Source of the DNA: a delta proteobacterium NaphS2
GTDB lineage: Bacteria > Desulfobacterota > DSM-4660 > Desulfatiglandales > Desulfatiglandaceae
Assembly (NCBI GenBank): GCA_000179315.1
Contig: ADZZ01000124.1
Location: 1-55,417 of the forward strand
Reading direction: 5' to 3'
DNA length: 55,417 bases
Shown here in pieces: positions 9,659-18,928 of the stretch (position 1 is the stretch's first letter; every line of letters begins with the position of its first letter). The position numbers were made by a program, and so were the translations under genes. The notes below the pieces were generated by a model. It searched no databases and had not been told where the DNA came from. It saw nothing but the letters and a program-made list of their open reading frames with translations.

Positions 9659-10135
9659 GTTGTCGGGCTTATTGCCCTTTCCCCGGCGGGCTCGAAAAAA
9701 CGCTCTCATCAATTCCCGGCACTCATCCTCCCTGACACCGGATACGATTTCCATTCGGTGGTTGAGCCGATAATCCCGGGAAAGGTCATACAGAGATCCC
9801 GCGGCGCCGCCCTTCACATCGTGGGCCCCGAAGATCACTGTGGATACCCTTGAATGAATGGCCGCGCCCATGCACATGATGCACGGTTCTATCGTCGCCA
9901 CGAGCAGGCAACGCGTCAACCGATAGTTCCCGCAAATGCTGCAGGCCTTTCGAATGGCCAGGATTTCAGCATGTGCCGTGGGATCACAAAGTGATATGGG
10001 CTGATTGTGAGCCCTTGATAAAATGTATCCTTGAGCGTCGGCAAGCACCGCGCCTACTGGAACTTCCCCTTTCGAATAGGCCTTTTTCGCTTCCAGCAGT
10101 GCCTGCGCCATCAAATAATAAAGATCAAGTTGCAT
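9635..10135 (-). CDS. tadA: tRNA-specific adenosine deaminase TadA
   Basis: A 166-residue zinc deaminase that converts A34 to inosine in tRNA-Arg(ACG). The catalytic HAEILAIR and PCIMCMGA motifs are both present, with GEVPVGAVLAD near the N terminus. The reading frame ends inside tRNA-Ser(CGA): the last about eight codons share DNA with the tRNA 5' end. Start at ATG 10135 gives the usual N-terminal length; no strong ribosome binding site is seen. Confidence 0.95.
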   Translation of the reverse strand: MQLDLYYLMAQALLEAKKAYSKGEVPVGAVLADAQGYILSRAHNQPISLCDPTAHAEILAIRKACSICGNYRLTRCLLVATIEPCIMCMGAAIHSRVSTVIFGAHDVKGGAAGSLYDLSRDYRLNHRMEIVSGVREDECRELMRAFFRARRGKGNKPDNGEVPKWP

Positions 10136-10252
10136 TTTTCAATGCTTTTTACATTATTTTTTTCCGGTACGTCAAGGTGAATACGCTTTTGCACGCGGGA
10201 AAGATTGCCTTAGGGCCCCTTTGTATCTGATATCTCTTTCTAAACCGCTGCC

Positions 10253-10924
10253 CTATCCATCCGGCCTTTGCACATTCCTTTCAAATGGCTTCAGGAAGTG
10301 AAAACCTTCCGTTCCCAGGCTGGCTGTCAGTGTGTTTATGACTTCCATTGAAAACCGTGTGCTGTCGTTAGGCCCCGCCAGATACACGGGCTTTCCGTTC
10401 CGTCCGAAAGTGAATGATCGGTCGCATTGATCTTTTTGAATGTCTTGAAAAATTTTTCTCGCAAATCCAAAATCCCTGTGGGGAGAAAAACCCAAGGTTG
10501 CAGCATAGGCGTGTGCTTCTTCCACCAGTTTCCTGGCACATGCCGGATGAACTTTCACCAGGTGCTGATGCTTTTCAATCTGTTGAAGACTAAGCCGGTA
10601 TTCACTTTCATCCATCAGTGTGCAATGGACATTTTTTACCCCGAGACAAAAAACATCCAGCAGAAAAGAACCCATCAAAATCTGACTCCCCGAGGTTTTT
10701 CGACTGACGACAACGGTTCCCATGCCGGCGTCGGGGTCAAAAAGGCCTTTTGGTTCCCAGCATTCATAGAGGGGTGCCTGCAGCGCCTGCACCGTAACAA
10801 GCCGATTGGTGATGCTGGAAAGGGCCGCCTCTCTTCGGGTGGTTACCTTTCTTTTTCTTCTCTTGGCGGTTTTTTTTGTCTTTTTCAGGTGGACTTTTCT
10901 GTGGCCTAATGCCATGGCATCCAT
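10253..10924 (-). CDS. Conserved hypothetical protein
   Basis: A 223-residue protein with a very basic N terminus (residues 8-30, many K/R) followed by a compact domain. Notable segments are GSFLLDVFCLGVKNVH, HPACARKLVEEAHAYA and YLAGPNDS. I recall similar uncharacterised proteins from environmental bacteria but can name no function. It lies between tadA and a small coiled-coil gene, all on the minus strand. Confidence 0.7.
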   Translation of the reverse strand: MDAMALGHRKVHLKKTKKTAKRRKRKVTTRREAALSSITNRLVTVQALQAPLYECWEPKGLFDPDAGMGTVVVSRKTSGSQILMGSFLLDVFCLGVKNVHCTLMDESEYRLSLQQIEKHQHLVKVHPACARKLVEEAHAYAATLGFSPHRDFGFARKIFQDIQKDQCDRSFTFGRNGKPVYLAGPNDSTRFSMEVINTLTASLGTEGFHFLKPFERNVQRPDG

Positions 10925-10959
10925 TCTTCCCGCGAAAATTGATTCTCAAAATTTCGTTG

Positions 10960-11268
10960 TCATTCTTCGGTTTCGTGACCCAGCAAAATCATGCGTTCCT
11001 TGGCCGCAGCATCTCTTTTTTTCTCCAAAGCGTTCCATTCTTTCTTTAGAAGGACCAGCTGCTCTTTCAGTGAAAGGACTTCTTCTGCACAGGTATCGTC
11101 TTTAAGCCCCTTTAATTCATCGATCCGCTTTTTGATCCTTCGGACGCGCTCCTTGAGGGATTTCATGGCCGAAAGGGCTTCCCTTTCCCTGGGGGTGGGA
11201 ATCTCCATTTTGCCGGTGCAAGTATTTATATGGTTCAGGCCGGCAGCCTTTCCGGTATCATTTTCCAT
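10960..11268 (-). CDS. Small coiled-coil protein, unknown
   Basis: A 102-residue charged protein. Residues about 28-95 are a long K/E/R-rich helix likely to form a coiled coil. No enzyme motif. It sits 35 bases upstream of the preceding hypothetical gene and 52 bases downstream of purC on the same strand, so the three may be co-transcribed. Confidence 0.5.
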   Translation of the reverse strand: MENDTGKAAGLNHINTCTGKMEIPTPREREALSAMKSLKERVRRIKKRIDELKGLKDDTCAEEVLSLKEQLVLLKKEWNALEKKRDAAAKERMILLGHETEE

Positions 11269-11320
11269 GGTTCAACCCGTTCATGATACCGGCCATAGCA
11301 TTGCAGCCGTAGAGATATGA

Positions 11321-12229
11321 TTAAACCGATTCACCTGCCAACCCCTTGCCGGTCAGCCGTTTGAGCGCGTCCAGGTATTTCTCTCTCGTCTTTGATATGA
11401 TTTCCTCCGGCAGTTTCGGCGGCGGTGGCGTCTTGGGCCATTTGATTTGAATTAAATAATCCCGCAGAAACTGTTTGTCAAAGCTCTTCTGCGGCCCACC
11501 CGGCGCATAGGTATCCATGGGCCAGAAACGGGACGAATCAGGGGTCAGCACTTCATCAATGAGAATCAATTTGCCGTCTTTGATGCCGAATTCGAACTTG
11601 GTGTCCGCCACGATAATGCCTTTTTGAGCTGCCAGATCCCTGCCGAACGCATAAATCTTAAGGCTCAGCCGACGGACTTCTTCCGCCCTCTCCCTTCCCA
11701 AGAGACTTACAGCCGTTTCAAAATCAATATTTTCGTCATGCATGCCGCCTTCGGCTTTGGTTGAAGGGGTAAAAATGGGTTCGGGGAGTTTTTCCGATTC
11801 GCGCAGCCCTTCTGGAAGCGTGATGCCGCAAACGCTCCCGGTATCGGTATATTCATTCCAACCGGATCCGGAAATATATCCCCTGACAATACATTCCACC
11901 GGCAGGGGATCCGCCTTTTTAACCAGCATGCTGCGATGCTCAAGTTCAGCGGTGTATTTTCGACAGATTTCAGGATATTCGGCCGGAGAACTGCTGATCA
12001 CATGATTCTCAACCGTTGATTCAAGTTTCTTAAACCAGAAAAGGCTGATTCCCGTAAGGATACTCCCCTTGTCGGGAATGGGGTCATCCATTACCACGTC
12101 AAAGGCGCTCATGCGGTCGCTGGCCACAATCAGCAATTTGTCATCAATTTCGTATACATCGCGAACCTTTCCCCGTCTTAAAAGGGTTATACCGCTAAAG
12201 TCGGTTTTCGTTACAACCTTTGAACCCAT
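11321..12229 (-). CDS. purC: SAICAR synthetase
   Basis: Phosphoribosylaminoimidazole-succinocarboxamide synthase, about 302 residues. It joins CAIR and aspartate in purine synthesis using ATP. Family motifs are present: [47 protein letters not shown] and [12 protein letters not shown]. An upstream in-frame ATG at 12337 exists, but GGAGGG lies eight bases before the ATG at 12229 and that start fits the family, so I use 12229. It diverges from the Mut7-C gene. Confidence 0.96.
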   Translation of the reverse strand: MGSKVVTKTDFSGITLLRRGKVRDVYEIDDKLLIVASDRMSAFDVVMDDPIPDKGSILTGISLFWFKKLESTVENHVISSSPAEYPEICRKYTAELEHRSMLVKKADPLPVECIVRGYISGSGWNEYTDTGSVCGITLPEGLRESEKLPEPIFTPSTKAEGGMHDENIDFETAVSLLGRERAEEVRRLSLKIYAFGRDLAAQKGIIVADTKFEFGIKDGKLILIDEVLTPDSSRFWPMDTYAPGGPQKSFDKQFLRDYLIQIKWPKTPPPPKLPEEIISKTREKYLDALKRLTGKGLAGESV

Positions 12230-12410
12230 GCTTTCGGTCCCTCCAAATTCTGTTTCGCCGCGAACGCTGCCGGCTGCTTCAAACTGTTGCAAAATCCTAC
12301 TATAATCCTTTATATAATGCAAGGTGACCGGACGCATATGGGGCTTTTTGATGAATATACGGATGAACTGGCTTTCCGGTCTTCAATCCGGCCTAAAAGG
12401 GAAGAATAAA

Positions 12411-12884
12411 ATGCGGTTTGTGGCGGATATCATGCTGGGCAGGTTGGCCAAATGGCTCAGGGTTCTGGGTTTTGATACCCTTTACTGCTCTTTCAATCCG
12501 ATCGACCCCATTGTCCCGATGGCACGGCGGGGCCGCATTCCATTGACCCGCCAGAAAAAACTGATTTCCTTGCTGGAAGGGGGTGTTTTTGTCCAATACA
12601 ATAATGTGGGCGATCAATTGGACCAGTTGAAAAAAGCATTACCTTTGGAAGCCTGTCATGCCCCCTGGTTCAGCCGATGCATCCGGTGCAATATCATATT
12701 AATGGATGTATCGGAGGAAGCGGCTCGGGACAATGTTCCCGAATATGTCTTTTACAAAAACATGAAAAGCATTCGGTTCTGTCCTGGCTGCGGCCGGTAT
12801 TTCTGGCCAGGAAGTCACAGGATCAGGATGGAGAAACAGCTCAACCTTTGGGGCTTCAAAGCGTGTGCGCCAAAATTTGACTGA
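12411..12884 (+). CDS. Mut7-C RNAse domain protein (DUF82)
   Basis: About 157 residues. The N terminus RFVADIMLGRLAKWLRVLGFD is the hallmark of the Mut7-C PIN-like fold, and the C-terminal half has a zinc ribbon (CIRCNIIL ... CPGCGRYFWPGSH). These proteins are predicted RNases related to the 3' domain of C. elegans Mut-7. The ATG at 12411 is preceded by AGGGAAG; the longer frame from 12324 adds residues unlike the family. Immediately downstream lies the tRNA-Arg integration site. Confidence 0.88.
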   Translation: MRFVADIMLGRLAKWLRVLGFDTLYCSFNPIDPIVPMARRGRIPLTRQKKLISLLEGGVFVQYNNVGDQLDQLKKALPLEACHAPWFSRCIRCNIILMDVSEEAARDNVPEYVFYKNMKSIRFCPGCGRYFWPGSHRIRMEKQLNLWGFKACAPKFD

Positions 12885-13008
12885 TCCTTCACTGGCAATA
12901 CATGGGTTGTGTCCGCGACAAAACCCTCGCCTTTGTCAATGAGCAACCCATTTTCACCAACCCTTTTGTTGACCTTGGTGATAAAAGCTGATATTGGTGT
13001 TTCTTAAA

Positions 13009-13085
13009 GGGCGATTAGCTCAGATGGATAGAGCGTTGGTCTCCGGAACCAGAGGTCGCGCGTTCGAGTCGCGCATCGCCCACCA
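13009..13085 (+). tRNA. tRNA-Arg(CCG), integration target
   Basis: A 77-nt tRNA with acceptor stem GGGCGAT/ATCGCCC, anticodon CCG in CTCCGGA, T-loop GTTCGAGTC and encoded CCA. The 3' 49 bases belong to the 95-bp att repeat, so the island integrated here and kept the gene intact. Confidence 0.97.
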
Positions 13086-13131
13086 TAGTAAAAAAAGGGC
13101 TTACGTTAATTTCGTAGGCCCTTTTTTGTTG
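13037..13131 (+). repeat. attL: 95-bp direct repeat
   Basis: Identical base for base to 33284-33378. It runs from the anticodon arm of tRNA-Arg through the terminator. The flanking base on each side differs between the two copies, so these are the exact ends of the identity block. This is a classical tRNA-type attachment site. Confidence 0.95.
13097..13127 (+). terminator. Rho-independent terminator after tRNA-Arg
   Basis: Stem GGGCTTACG / CGTAGGCCC (one G-T pair), seven-base loop, then six T. The same structure is duplicated at 33344-33374 within attR. Confidence 0.85.
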
Positions 13132-13145
13132 TCCTGTTTTTGCTT

Positions 13146-13171
13146 ATCCAACCCTATGTCCAACCTTCAGC
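13146..13171 (+). repeat. 26-bp repeat, candidate integrase arm site (left)
   Basis: The sequence holds two TCCAACC heptamers spaced by CTATG. An identical 26-mer occurs at 33150-33175 in front of the integrase gene. Position just inside each island end fits arm-type binding sites of a tyrosine recombinase. Confidence 0.6.
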
Positions 13172-13454
13172 ACCAAAATGGGGCTTAGCCACAAAAAACA
13201 CCACCCCCACAACCGGGAAACCTGAAGCAAGCAGTTTCGCCACAAATAGGATTTTTTTATTCGACCTTTTTCCAGAAAAAACGGCCTATCTTGTTAAGCG
13301 AACATGATTGATTGGAAAGTGGCCCAGAAGGACAATTGGGCGCCGCCCAGTATGCAGACCAAATCCATTTGACGTATCGCACACTTGAAGCTATTCTGAC
13401 GGCACGGCCAACGAGAAGGATTGACAATCACCACCCGGAGGCTACCCCAACCAA
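13172..13454. other. Non-coding left margin of the island
   Basis: No convincing gene. A TTGACA-like element near 13421 and CGGAGG at 13437-13442 precede the DUF72 gene and may drive it. The rest shows no recognisable structure. Confidence 0.4.
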
Positions 13455-14498
13455 ATGAACAATCCCGTCGATAGCACCGATCAGAACGCCAACAAGATTG
13501 AGCAATTCCGATTTAGGGCCCTAGCCCCGCACACCTTCTTGGGTACGGCAAGCGACCGGTACGCCGGATGGATGGGCCAGATCTACACCGAAGAGAGGTA
13601 CGAGGGACGAATCGCCCGGAGAACAAAGAAGGTCGGAGGGAAATCCTTTGTCGAAGAAACCCTGCCTGTCGAAAGCGTGGAGGAATATTTCGAGCATTTC
13701 GCAGTTCTTGAACTCGACTATACTTTTTACTCGTCCCTCTTGGACAAAAACGGGGAACCCACACGAATCTTTCATGTCCTAAAACGATACCGGGAACATA
13801 TGAAGGAAGGTGACCGGGTCATTGTCAAGGTCCCCCAGATAATATCCGCCCAGAAATTTTGGCGTGGCGGCCAGTACATCGAAAATGAGGCTTACCTCAA
13901 TCCGGAGGTATTCCGCGCGCAATTCTATGAACCTGTCAAAAAGATGCTGGGTCCCACACTGAACGGGATGGTATTTGAACAGGAATACCAGCGTAAGAAG
14001 GACCGGCTTCCGATAAAAGAGGTTGCCGGGGACCTGGAAAGATTTTTTGGATCCATTCCCGAGGATACACGATACCACATTGAACTACGGACCGAAGCAT
14101 ACCTGAGTTCCCAGATTTTCCGGGTATTGGAGAAACACGGGGTCGGGCAAGTGCTGTCCCACTGGACTTGGTTGCCGTCTCTTAGAAAACAACTGAATAG
14201 GGCAGGCAACAGGGTTTTCAATTGGGGAGGGCAACGAATCATCCGGCTCATGACACCAATGGGGATGCGGTACGAAAATGCCTATTCCAAAGCACACCCG
14301 TTCAACAAGCTGGTAGACGGAATGCTTCAACCCCACATGGTCAAGGAAGCGGCCGGCTTCATGCGGGAAGCCGTCGAGAAGAGCACCAGAACCAGCATAA
14401 TAATCAATAATCGTGCCGGCGGAAATGCGCCCATCATTGCGCAAAAAGTGGCTGAAGAGTATTTCAGGGACCCCCAAAAAATACAATGGCAAACATGA
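13455..14498 (+). CDS. DUF72 family protein
   Basis: A 347-residue TIM-barrel protein of the DUF72/YecE type. Supporting segments are FLGTASDRYAGWMG near residue 32, ELDYTFY near 90, the YHIELRTEAYL strand near 205, and the C-terminal INNRAGGNAPIIAQKVAEE, equivalent to the family's NNHxGGxAPxNA ending. The biochemical function of DUF72 proteins is not settled. It lies directly inside attL on the plus strand, against the direction of most island genes, which marks it as cargo or an older insertion. Confidence 0.8.
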   Translation: MNNPVDSTDQNANKIEQFRFRALAPHTFLGTASDRYAGWMGQIYTEERYEGRIARRTKKVGGKSFVEETLPVESVEEYFEHFAVLELDYTFYSSLLDKNGEPTRIFHVLKRYREHMKEGDRVIVKVPQIISAQKFWRGGQYIENEAYLNPEVFRAQFYEPVKKMLGPTLNGMVFEQEYQRKKDRLPIKEVAGDLERFFGSIPEDTRYHIELRTEAYLSSQIFRVLEKHGVGQVLSHWTWLPSLRKQLNRAGNRVFNWGGQRIIRLMTPMGMRYENAYSKAHPFNKLVDGMLQPHMVKEAAGFMREAVEKSTRTSIIINNRAGGNAPIIAQKVAEEYFRDPQKIQWQT

Positions 14499-14674
14499 CA
14501 TGATAAACCTGGTGCAGGAAGCCGGAATCAGCGGTGGAGCGTGCCATGGACATTCCAAAGCAGGGCAGAGATGGGGAAGGTCCGGTTTGTGGCGGGTTGC
14601 GGTTAAACAAGAAGAGCATTGCGGCCCCAATCTAAATACAGCTTATTGCTTTTAGTTATTTGGAGGGATTGAAT

Positions 14675-15925
14675 ATGGTTACAGACGTTGTGCCTTTCTT
14701 GGCAAATATCGCTTTGGTAGCTCATGCAGATGGCACTCTTTCTGCCGCAGAACTAGGGCAGCTAGAGACAATCCGGAAGGAACTGAAATTTAAGAAAAGC
14801 GACTACAATGCTGCTATCCGCCTTGTGGCTGATGGCGATCATAAGCTGACGCCAGTTGGATCTTTCGCTGATCAAGTGAAAAATTTGGAGCTTATGCTTC
14901 GCGTAGCCTATGCAGATAGCGACTTGGACAAAAGCGAAGTTTCGCTTATCCTTGATTTCTGTAAATCAATAGGAATCAAACAAGACCAACTAAACAGGTT
15001 AAGAAATGAAGTCCTTTCTACACTAAAGCAGCAAAACAAAGTGTGCCCCGGTTGCGGACTGGAAAGCGATTCAGAATCACGGTTCTGCCCAGGTTGTGGC
15101 ATCGCTTTCGACAGTAGCACTCATGACGTCCAGCTTCAATTCACAATTCCAAAAACCGGCATCGCCATTGAATTCGCCCAGTCGACTTCAGCAGCCTATC
15201 CAAAAGCTTTGGCTATTGCTAAATCTTTGAATGGATATCAGACCTGTCAAAAAGGAAAGACCAAATGGAACCTTGCTGTTTATCCATCCGGACAAATATC
15301 GGAAGTCCTTCCTCTTGCCGAAAGTCTCACTGGCCTAAGGAACCGCTCAGTATACATCGATGGCAAAGAAAGAAGCTGGGAGAAAATTTTTGGGTTCTCC
15401 TGGTGTTCCGCTGAAAGAGCCAATGCGTACAGGCCTGCCGAATATTGCTTCGGAAAGTACGAAAATAGAATAAATCCTTGGGGCTGTAAACAGGCTCGGA
15501 TGGACTGGGCCGGATGGGCCGAATGGTTCCGCTATGGTAAATGGGAAAAGTCCGGTCTGCGTGGCAAGAAGACCCAGTGGAAATTTGACAAGGAGAGAAT
15601 CAAACACGAACTGGCCTCAAACCTCTATCGTTTTCGATTCTGCCCTTATCTCAAAACTTCTTTATCGAGCGCAGTTTTAAAGTATTTTCCGGAGACGGTT
15701 AATCCAGAAACTGATCCCAACTGGGCTTTCCATGAAATATACGAAGAAGTGCCCGGCGCAATCAAAGTTGTTCAAAAAGAACGCTCTGATGGCATTTCCT
15801 ATACCAATAAGTTTTGGTCCGATGGCGTTCGCCCCAAAGGTCATAGAGTTTTGGATGAAATCTTGACATACGCTTTCCAGGATTTAAGTGTGACATCGAC
15901 CTCTGTTGAAGCGCTATTGAAGTAG
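14675..15925 (+). CDS. TerB-like domain and zinc-ribbon protein
   Basis: About 416 residues. Residues 1-115 form an all-helical TerB/TerB-like domain (ANIALVAHADGTLSAAEL, AYADSDLDKSEVSLI) of the type linked to tellurite resistance and phage defence. A zinc ribbon follows (CPGCGLE ... RFCPGCG, about residues 126-150). The remaining about 265 residues (rich in W, with FGFSWCSAERAN and FRYGKWEKSG) match no family I know. The ATG at 14675 has GGAGGG seven bases upstream; a TTG at 14660 is in frame but lies across that site. Its place at the island margin suggests cargo, possibly sensing or defence; this is inference. Confidence 0.65.
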   Translation: MVTDVVPFLANIALVAHADGTLSAAELGQLETIRKELKFKKSDYNAAIRLVADGDHKLTPVGSFADQVKNLELMLRVAYADSDLDKSEVSLILDFCKSIGIKQDQLNRLRNEVLSTLKQQNKVCPGCGLESDSESRFCPGCGIAFDSSTHDVQLQFTIPKTGIAIEFAQSTSAAYPKALAIAKSLNGYQTCQKGKTKWNLAVYPSGQISEVLPLAESLTGLRNRSVYIDGKERSWEKIFGFSWCSAERANAYRPAEYCFGKYENRINPWGCKQARMDWAGWAEWFRYGKWEKSGLRGKKTQWKFDKERIKHELASNLYRFRFCPYLKTSLSSAVLKYFPETVNPETDPNWAFHEIYEEVPGAIKVVQKERSDGISYTNKFWSDGVRPKGHRVLDEILTYAFQDLSVTSTSVEALLK

Positions 15926-16065
15926 TATCTTGACCAAAACTTTGAAGTGAATTATTTGGGCGGCCATGATTCCCCTTTTTGAGCCCATACCTTGGCCTTT
16001 GTTTCACAGAGAACGTCGATTCTCGCGGATCTGGCGAAGCCGGTTTTTCATGGCCAACATATTGA

Positions 16066-17106
16066 TTAATCACTCATTATCAACCTTTCCTCTCCGACAT
16101 TATCCAGGACTTCAACCGCCCGTGTGACCGACGATGGAAGTGTGTGGGCATAGGTGTTGGTTGTCGTGATGCGTTCGTGCCCCAAATATTCCTGCACTGC
16201 CGGAAGTGGCACGTTCTCAGACAGCAGAATAGATGCCCCGAGGTGCCGCAACGCGTGAAGGCCAAAATGTTGGACTCCCGCTTTTTCACAGAGACGTTTC
16301 ATCATGTCATTCAGGTATTCAACACTAAATTGAAAGACACGATCGTCAAGTTTATTTCTTCGCTCATAGCGATTCTTGAGCGCCGTATAGAGTGTTTTCG
16401 TTATAGCTTTCGGTTTTGGTGTCAACGTGCCGTTTTTGCGTTTTCGCGTCCAAGAAATCAAAGTTCGTGATTCAAAATCCACATCACGCGACCATAAAAG
16501 ACGGATGGCTTCAATCCTTCTTAAACCCGCATAGAAAATCGTTTCCAAAAAATCGCCTTCGTCTCTTGTGGCCATCAGTTTCACCGCCACAATGTCTGAA
16601 AAAGGAGGAACATATCTTAACTCGACATCTTCCCCGATTTTTTCAATGTCGTTTGCCGGATTATGAAAAATGCCCTCCCGCCCATAATACCAGTTGAACA
16701 TGGCACGAATATCTCTCAAATCTCTATTAAAGGTTGATTTTCCGGAATCAATTCGCAATTCCAAGTATGCTTCGATATCGCTTTTCCTTATCAACTCAAC
16801 AGGTTTATCACCGATGCTCTTCACGAAATTGCTTAAAACAAAATACTTCTGCCTTATTGTATTAGACCTCATCTTCCGTTTTTTGCAGTATTTCAAGTAG
16901 TTCAGGATTGTCTCTTCTAAGTAACCTGAGGGAGGCTCTTCCAGCTCCATCAGCCCCAACGACGGAGCGTTTACCAGCGTCCGTTTCCCTGCCTCTGCAA
17001 GTAGAGCCTCTTTCTGTGTTTTGAAGCCTTCCCTTTTGTAACGCTTTTTCTGGAATTCGAACTTGTACTTCCACTTTCCCGTTTTTGGATCCTGCCAAAC
17101 ACTCAT
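16066..17106 (-). CDS. Tyrosine recombinase 1
   Basis: About 346 residues. It has an N-terminal arm-type domain (SVWQDPKTGKWKYKFEF), a SAM-like core-binding domain (about 75-165) and the catalytic domain with arginine in YAGLRRIEAIRL, HALRHLGAS and LGHERITTTNTYAH carrying the tyrosine. The ATG at 17106 is preceded by AGGGGG; the longer frame from 17265 adds non-family sequence that overlaps an HTH gene. The nearest attachment site is attL, but integrase 3 is the likelier partner of attL/attR. Confidence 0.88.
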   Translation of the reverse strand: MSVWQDPKTGKWKYKFEFQKKRYKREGFKTQKEALLAEAGKRTLVNAPSLGLMELEEPPSGYLEETILNYLKYCKKRKMRSNTIRQKYFVLSNFVKSIGDKPVELIRKSDIEAYLELRIDSGKSTFNRDLRDIRAMFNWYYGREGIFHNPANDIEKIGEDVELRYVPPFSDIVAVKLMATRDEGDFLETIFYAGLRRIEAIRLLWSRDVDFESRTLISWTRKRKNGTLTPKPKAITKTLYTALKNRYERRNKLDDRVFQFSVEYLNDMMKRLCEKAGVQHFGLHALRHLGASILLSENVPLPAVQEYLGHERITTTNTYAHTLPSSVTRAVEVLDNVGEERLIMSD

Positions 17107-17323
17107 ACCCGTGCCCCCTTTCTGCTTTAAGGTAGAATAACACATCAATAATATCGAAACGTGCTGCTCTGAGATCTGATCCGGTCCCAACAAAAAAGTG
17201 GGGAAACTTTCTCCAAATACGATTGATGTTTGATCGGGTGACGTTGAGATGCTTTGCCAAGTCATTTATGTTCATAATGCAATGTTCATTGAAATCCCGA
17301 TCATATTTTATTTCATCTCCCAT
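16862..17323 (-). CDS. Small HTH protein with an over-long frame
   Basis: The first about 70 residues form a helix-turn-helix protein (NINDLAKHLNVTRSNIN, then LRAARFDIIDVLFYLKAERG), as in excisionase-like or AlpA-like regulators that precede integrases. The frame then runs a further 245 bp inside integrase 1 in another frame, where the sequence is basic and resembles no family, so the natural stop has probably been lost or shifted. I regard only about 17107-17323 as gene-like. Confidence 0.45.
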   Translation of the reverse strand: MGDEIKYDRDFNEHCIMNINDLAKHLNVTRSNINRIWRKFPHFFVGTGSDLRAARFDIIDVLFYLKAERGHGYECLAGSKNGKVEVQVRIPEKALQKGRLQNTERGSTCRGRETDAGKRSVVGADGAGRASLRLLRRDNPELLEILQKTEDEV

Positions 17324-17422
17324 TTTTTCTTTTTGGCTCCTTTCTTTCACACCCCCCATCAATCTTAAAATTGCGGCCTTCCGGATCCTGATGTAACCGG
17401 ACCCTGGGAGACCGTGCGCCTA

Positions 17423-17698
17423 TCAGCGGTTCAAGGGTGCGACAAACCCCGGATACTTTTCCTTTTGTTTCTCTATCCACAACAGGCCTTTTTCCGTCTC
17501 AAGCCATTCAACAAAGCCTTCACGAACGATTAAAGGTTTATGCCCAATATTCACATATTCTTTCCCTCTGCGAATCCATCTTTCATACATCAAATTATGG
17601 AAGCGTCTGGGCAACAATCCGAACTATTCGCACGCGCCTTTTATGCTGAAGCTGTAGGGCAGGGCACCTTTCCATGAACCATCTGGTTGTTTCGCCAT
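17423..17698 (-). pseudogene. Excisionase-like HTH gene with in-frame amber stop
   Basis: Reading from ATG 17698 (strong site GGAGGAG upstream) gives 91 codons whose product aligns with the intact HTH protein at 18906-19136: PYSFSIKGACE*FG against PYSLSVKGASEHFG, and YVNIGHKPLIVREGFVEWL against YLNIGNKPVIIREAFIEFL. Codon 25 is TAG (17626-17624). All else is in frame, so a single nonsense change inactivated it, unless the stop is read through. Confidence 0.75.
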
Positions 17699-17776
17699 AG
17701 TATCTTCTCCTCCTCAGGCATTTAGTACCTACGACTCCGATAGATATTTTCAGTTAAACGCCTACCTGTTGAGCGA

Positions 17777-18928
17777 TCATCCGGATTTGACATCCGGTGA
17801 TAATTTGGCTTCGAGCGCAGAACCGTCTTTTCTCGTCAAATTCGGGATGAAGCGATTGTATCGTTTCCATGTCGTTTCTTCGCTGGCATGCCCAAGCGTC
17901 TTTGAAACCCAACTAATATTCTCTCCAGCCGCCAAAGCCAAAGTTGCAAAAGTGTGTCTCATCTGCTTTGGAGGCCTATATGGAAGTCCCGCCAGCCGAA
18001 GTAAGTCCCGGAATTTTTTTCTCATGAAGGCATCCGAAAATGGACGTCCAGCCCCGGTCAGAAAAACATATCCTCCAGCAAGGCCCGTTCTGGACTCTTG
18101 CCGCTTAAGGGCTTCGATGGTTTCCGGACTCAGATCGATATCCCTTGACGACTTCGGCGTTTTCGGAGGGCCGTCGGTTCGTGAAGAGAGTCGGGTTTTC
18201 CGGATCAAGAGTTTTGAATTGAAATAATCGACATACTCCCATCTCAAGGCATAAATTTCCCCGGGCCGCGCTCCCGTCCTGGACCAAATATAGAACAAAT
18301 CATAATACTCGGGCGCTTTCGCTTTTAGCGTTTCCAGGAAGTGTTTCAGTTCATCGAAAGTGAATGGGTTGATGTCGACCGGATCCTCGGACAAACGGCG
18401 GACGTTCTTACAAGGGTAACTTGAAATCATGCCCGAGCTATACGCGCGAAAAAGGCACATGCACACCGGCTTAATAATTTTGTCGTTGATGGTCGAAGCC
18501 TTAAGTCCCTTTCTCAGCAGCCGCTTTCTGAATATCAGGATTTCGTGGTCTGTTATTCTATCGATCGGCAAGTGACCAAAGTATGGTTCGATATGGACCT
18601 TAAACGAGGAATTCCATCCCTTTTCAGTGTTCCACCTCAATGACTTCTCTTCGATCCATTCATCCCACCAGTCAGAAAATGCCGGCATCTCAGTTCGTTT
18701 GAAAAGCTTCGCCTTCGCACCATTGGGAAAAAAGTGCAAGTAATCGAACTTCCCGTGCTTCAATCCGTACTGGATCGCCCGATCCTTGGCTTTTGCAATC
18801 CCGCGATTCTTCTCAGTGTCTTTGAGCCCGGTGCTTTCGCGTGCTCGGATTGATTCATTATTCGGGCCAAGGAACCTGAAGTCTATTGTCAATCGTCCGT
18901 GTTGGTTAACTTTGACCGACACTTCCAT
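17777..18928 (-). CDS. Tyrosine recombinase 2
   Basis: A 383-residue phage-type integrase. The N terminus (VKVNQHGRLTIDFRFLGPN) resembles the DUF3596 arm domain. Catalytic residues are the arginine in WSRTGARPGEIYALRW, MRHTFATLALAAG, and the tyrosine in LGHASEETTWKRYNRF. AAGGAGG abuts the ATG, so the in-frame GTG at 18922 may be the real start. Its 5' end overlaps the HTH gene upstream, a common integrase/excisionase arrangement. Confidence 0.88.
   Translation of the reverse strand: MEVSVKVNQHGRLTIDFRFLGPNNESIRARESTGLKDTEKNRGIAKAKDRAIQYGLKHGKFDYLHFFPNGAKAKLFKRTEMPAFSDWWDEWIEEKSLRWNTEKGWNSSFKVHIEPYFGHLPIDRITDHEILIFRKRLLRKGLKASTINDKIIKPVCMCLFRAYSSGMISSYPCKNVRRLSEDPVDINPFTFDELKHFLETLKAKAPEYYDLFYIWSRTGARPGEIYALRWEYVDYFNSKLLIRKTRLSSRTDGPPKTPKSSRDIDLSPETIEALKRQESRTGLAGGYVFLTGAGRPFSDAFMRKKFRDLLRLAGLPYRPPKQMRHTFATLALAAGENISWVSKTLGHASEETTWKRYNRFIPNLTRKDGSALEAKLSPDVKSG

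Noticed and set aside
16862-17106. C-terminal half of the 166-residue HTH frame as real protein
   Set aside because: It lies in a shifted frame within the well-conserved integrase 1 and resembles no family.
17624-17626. TAG as pyrrolysine codon
   Set aside because: No pyl gene or PYLIS-like structure in the window, and the gene is a small regulator, not a methylamine methyltransferase.
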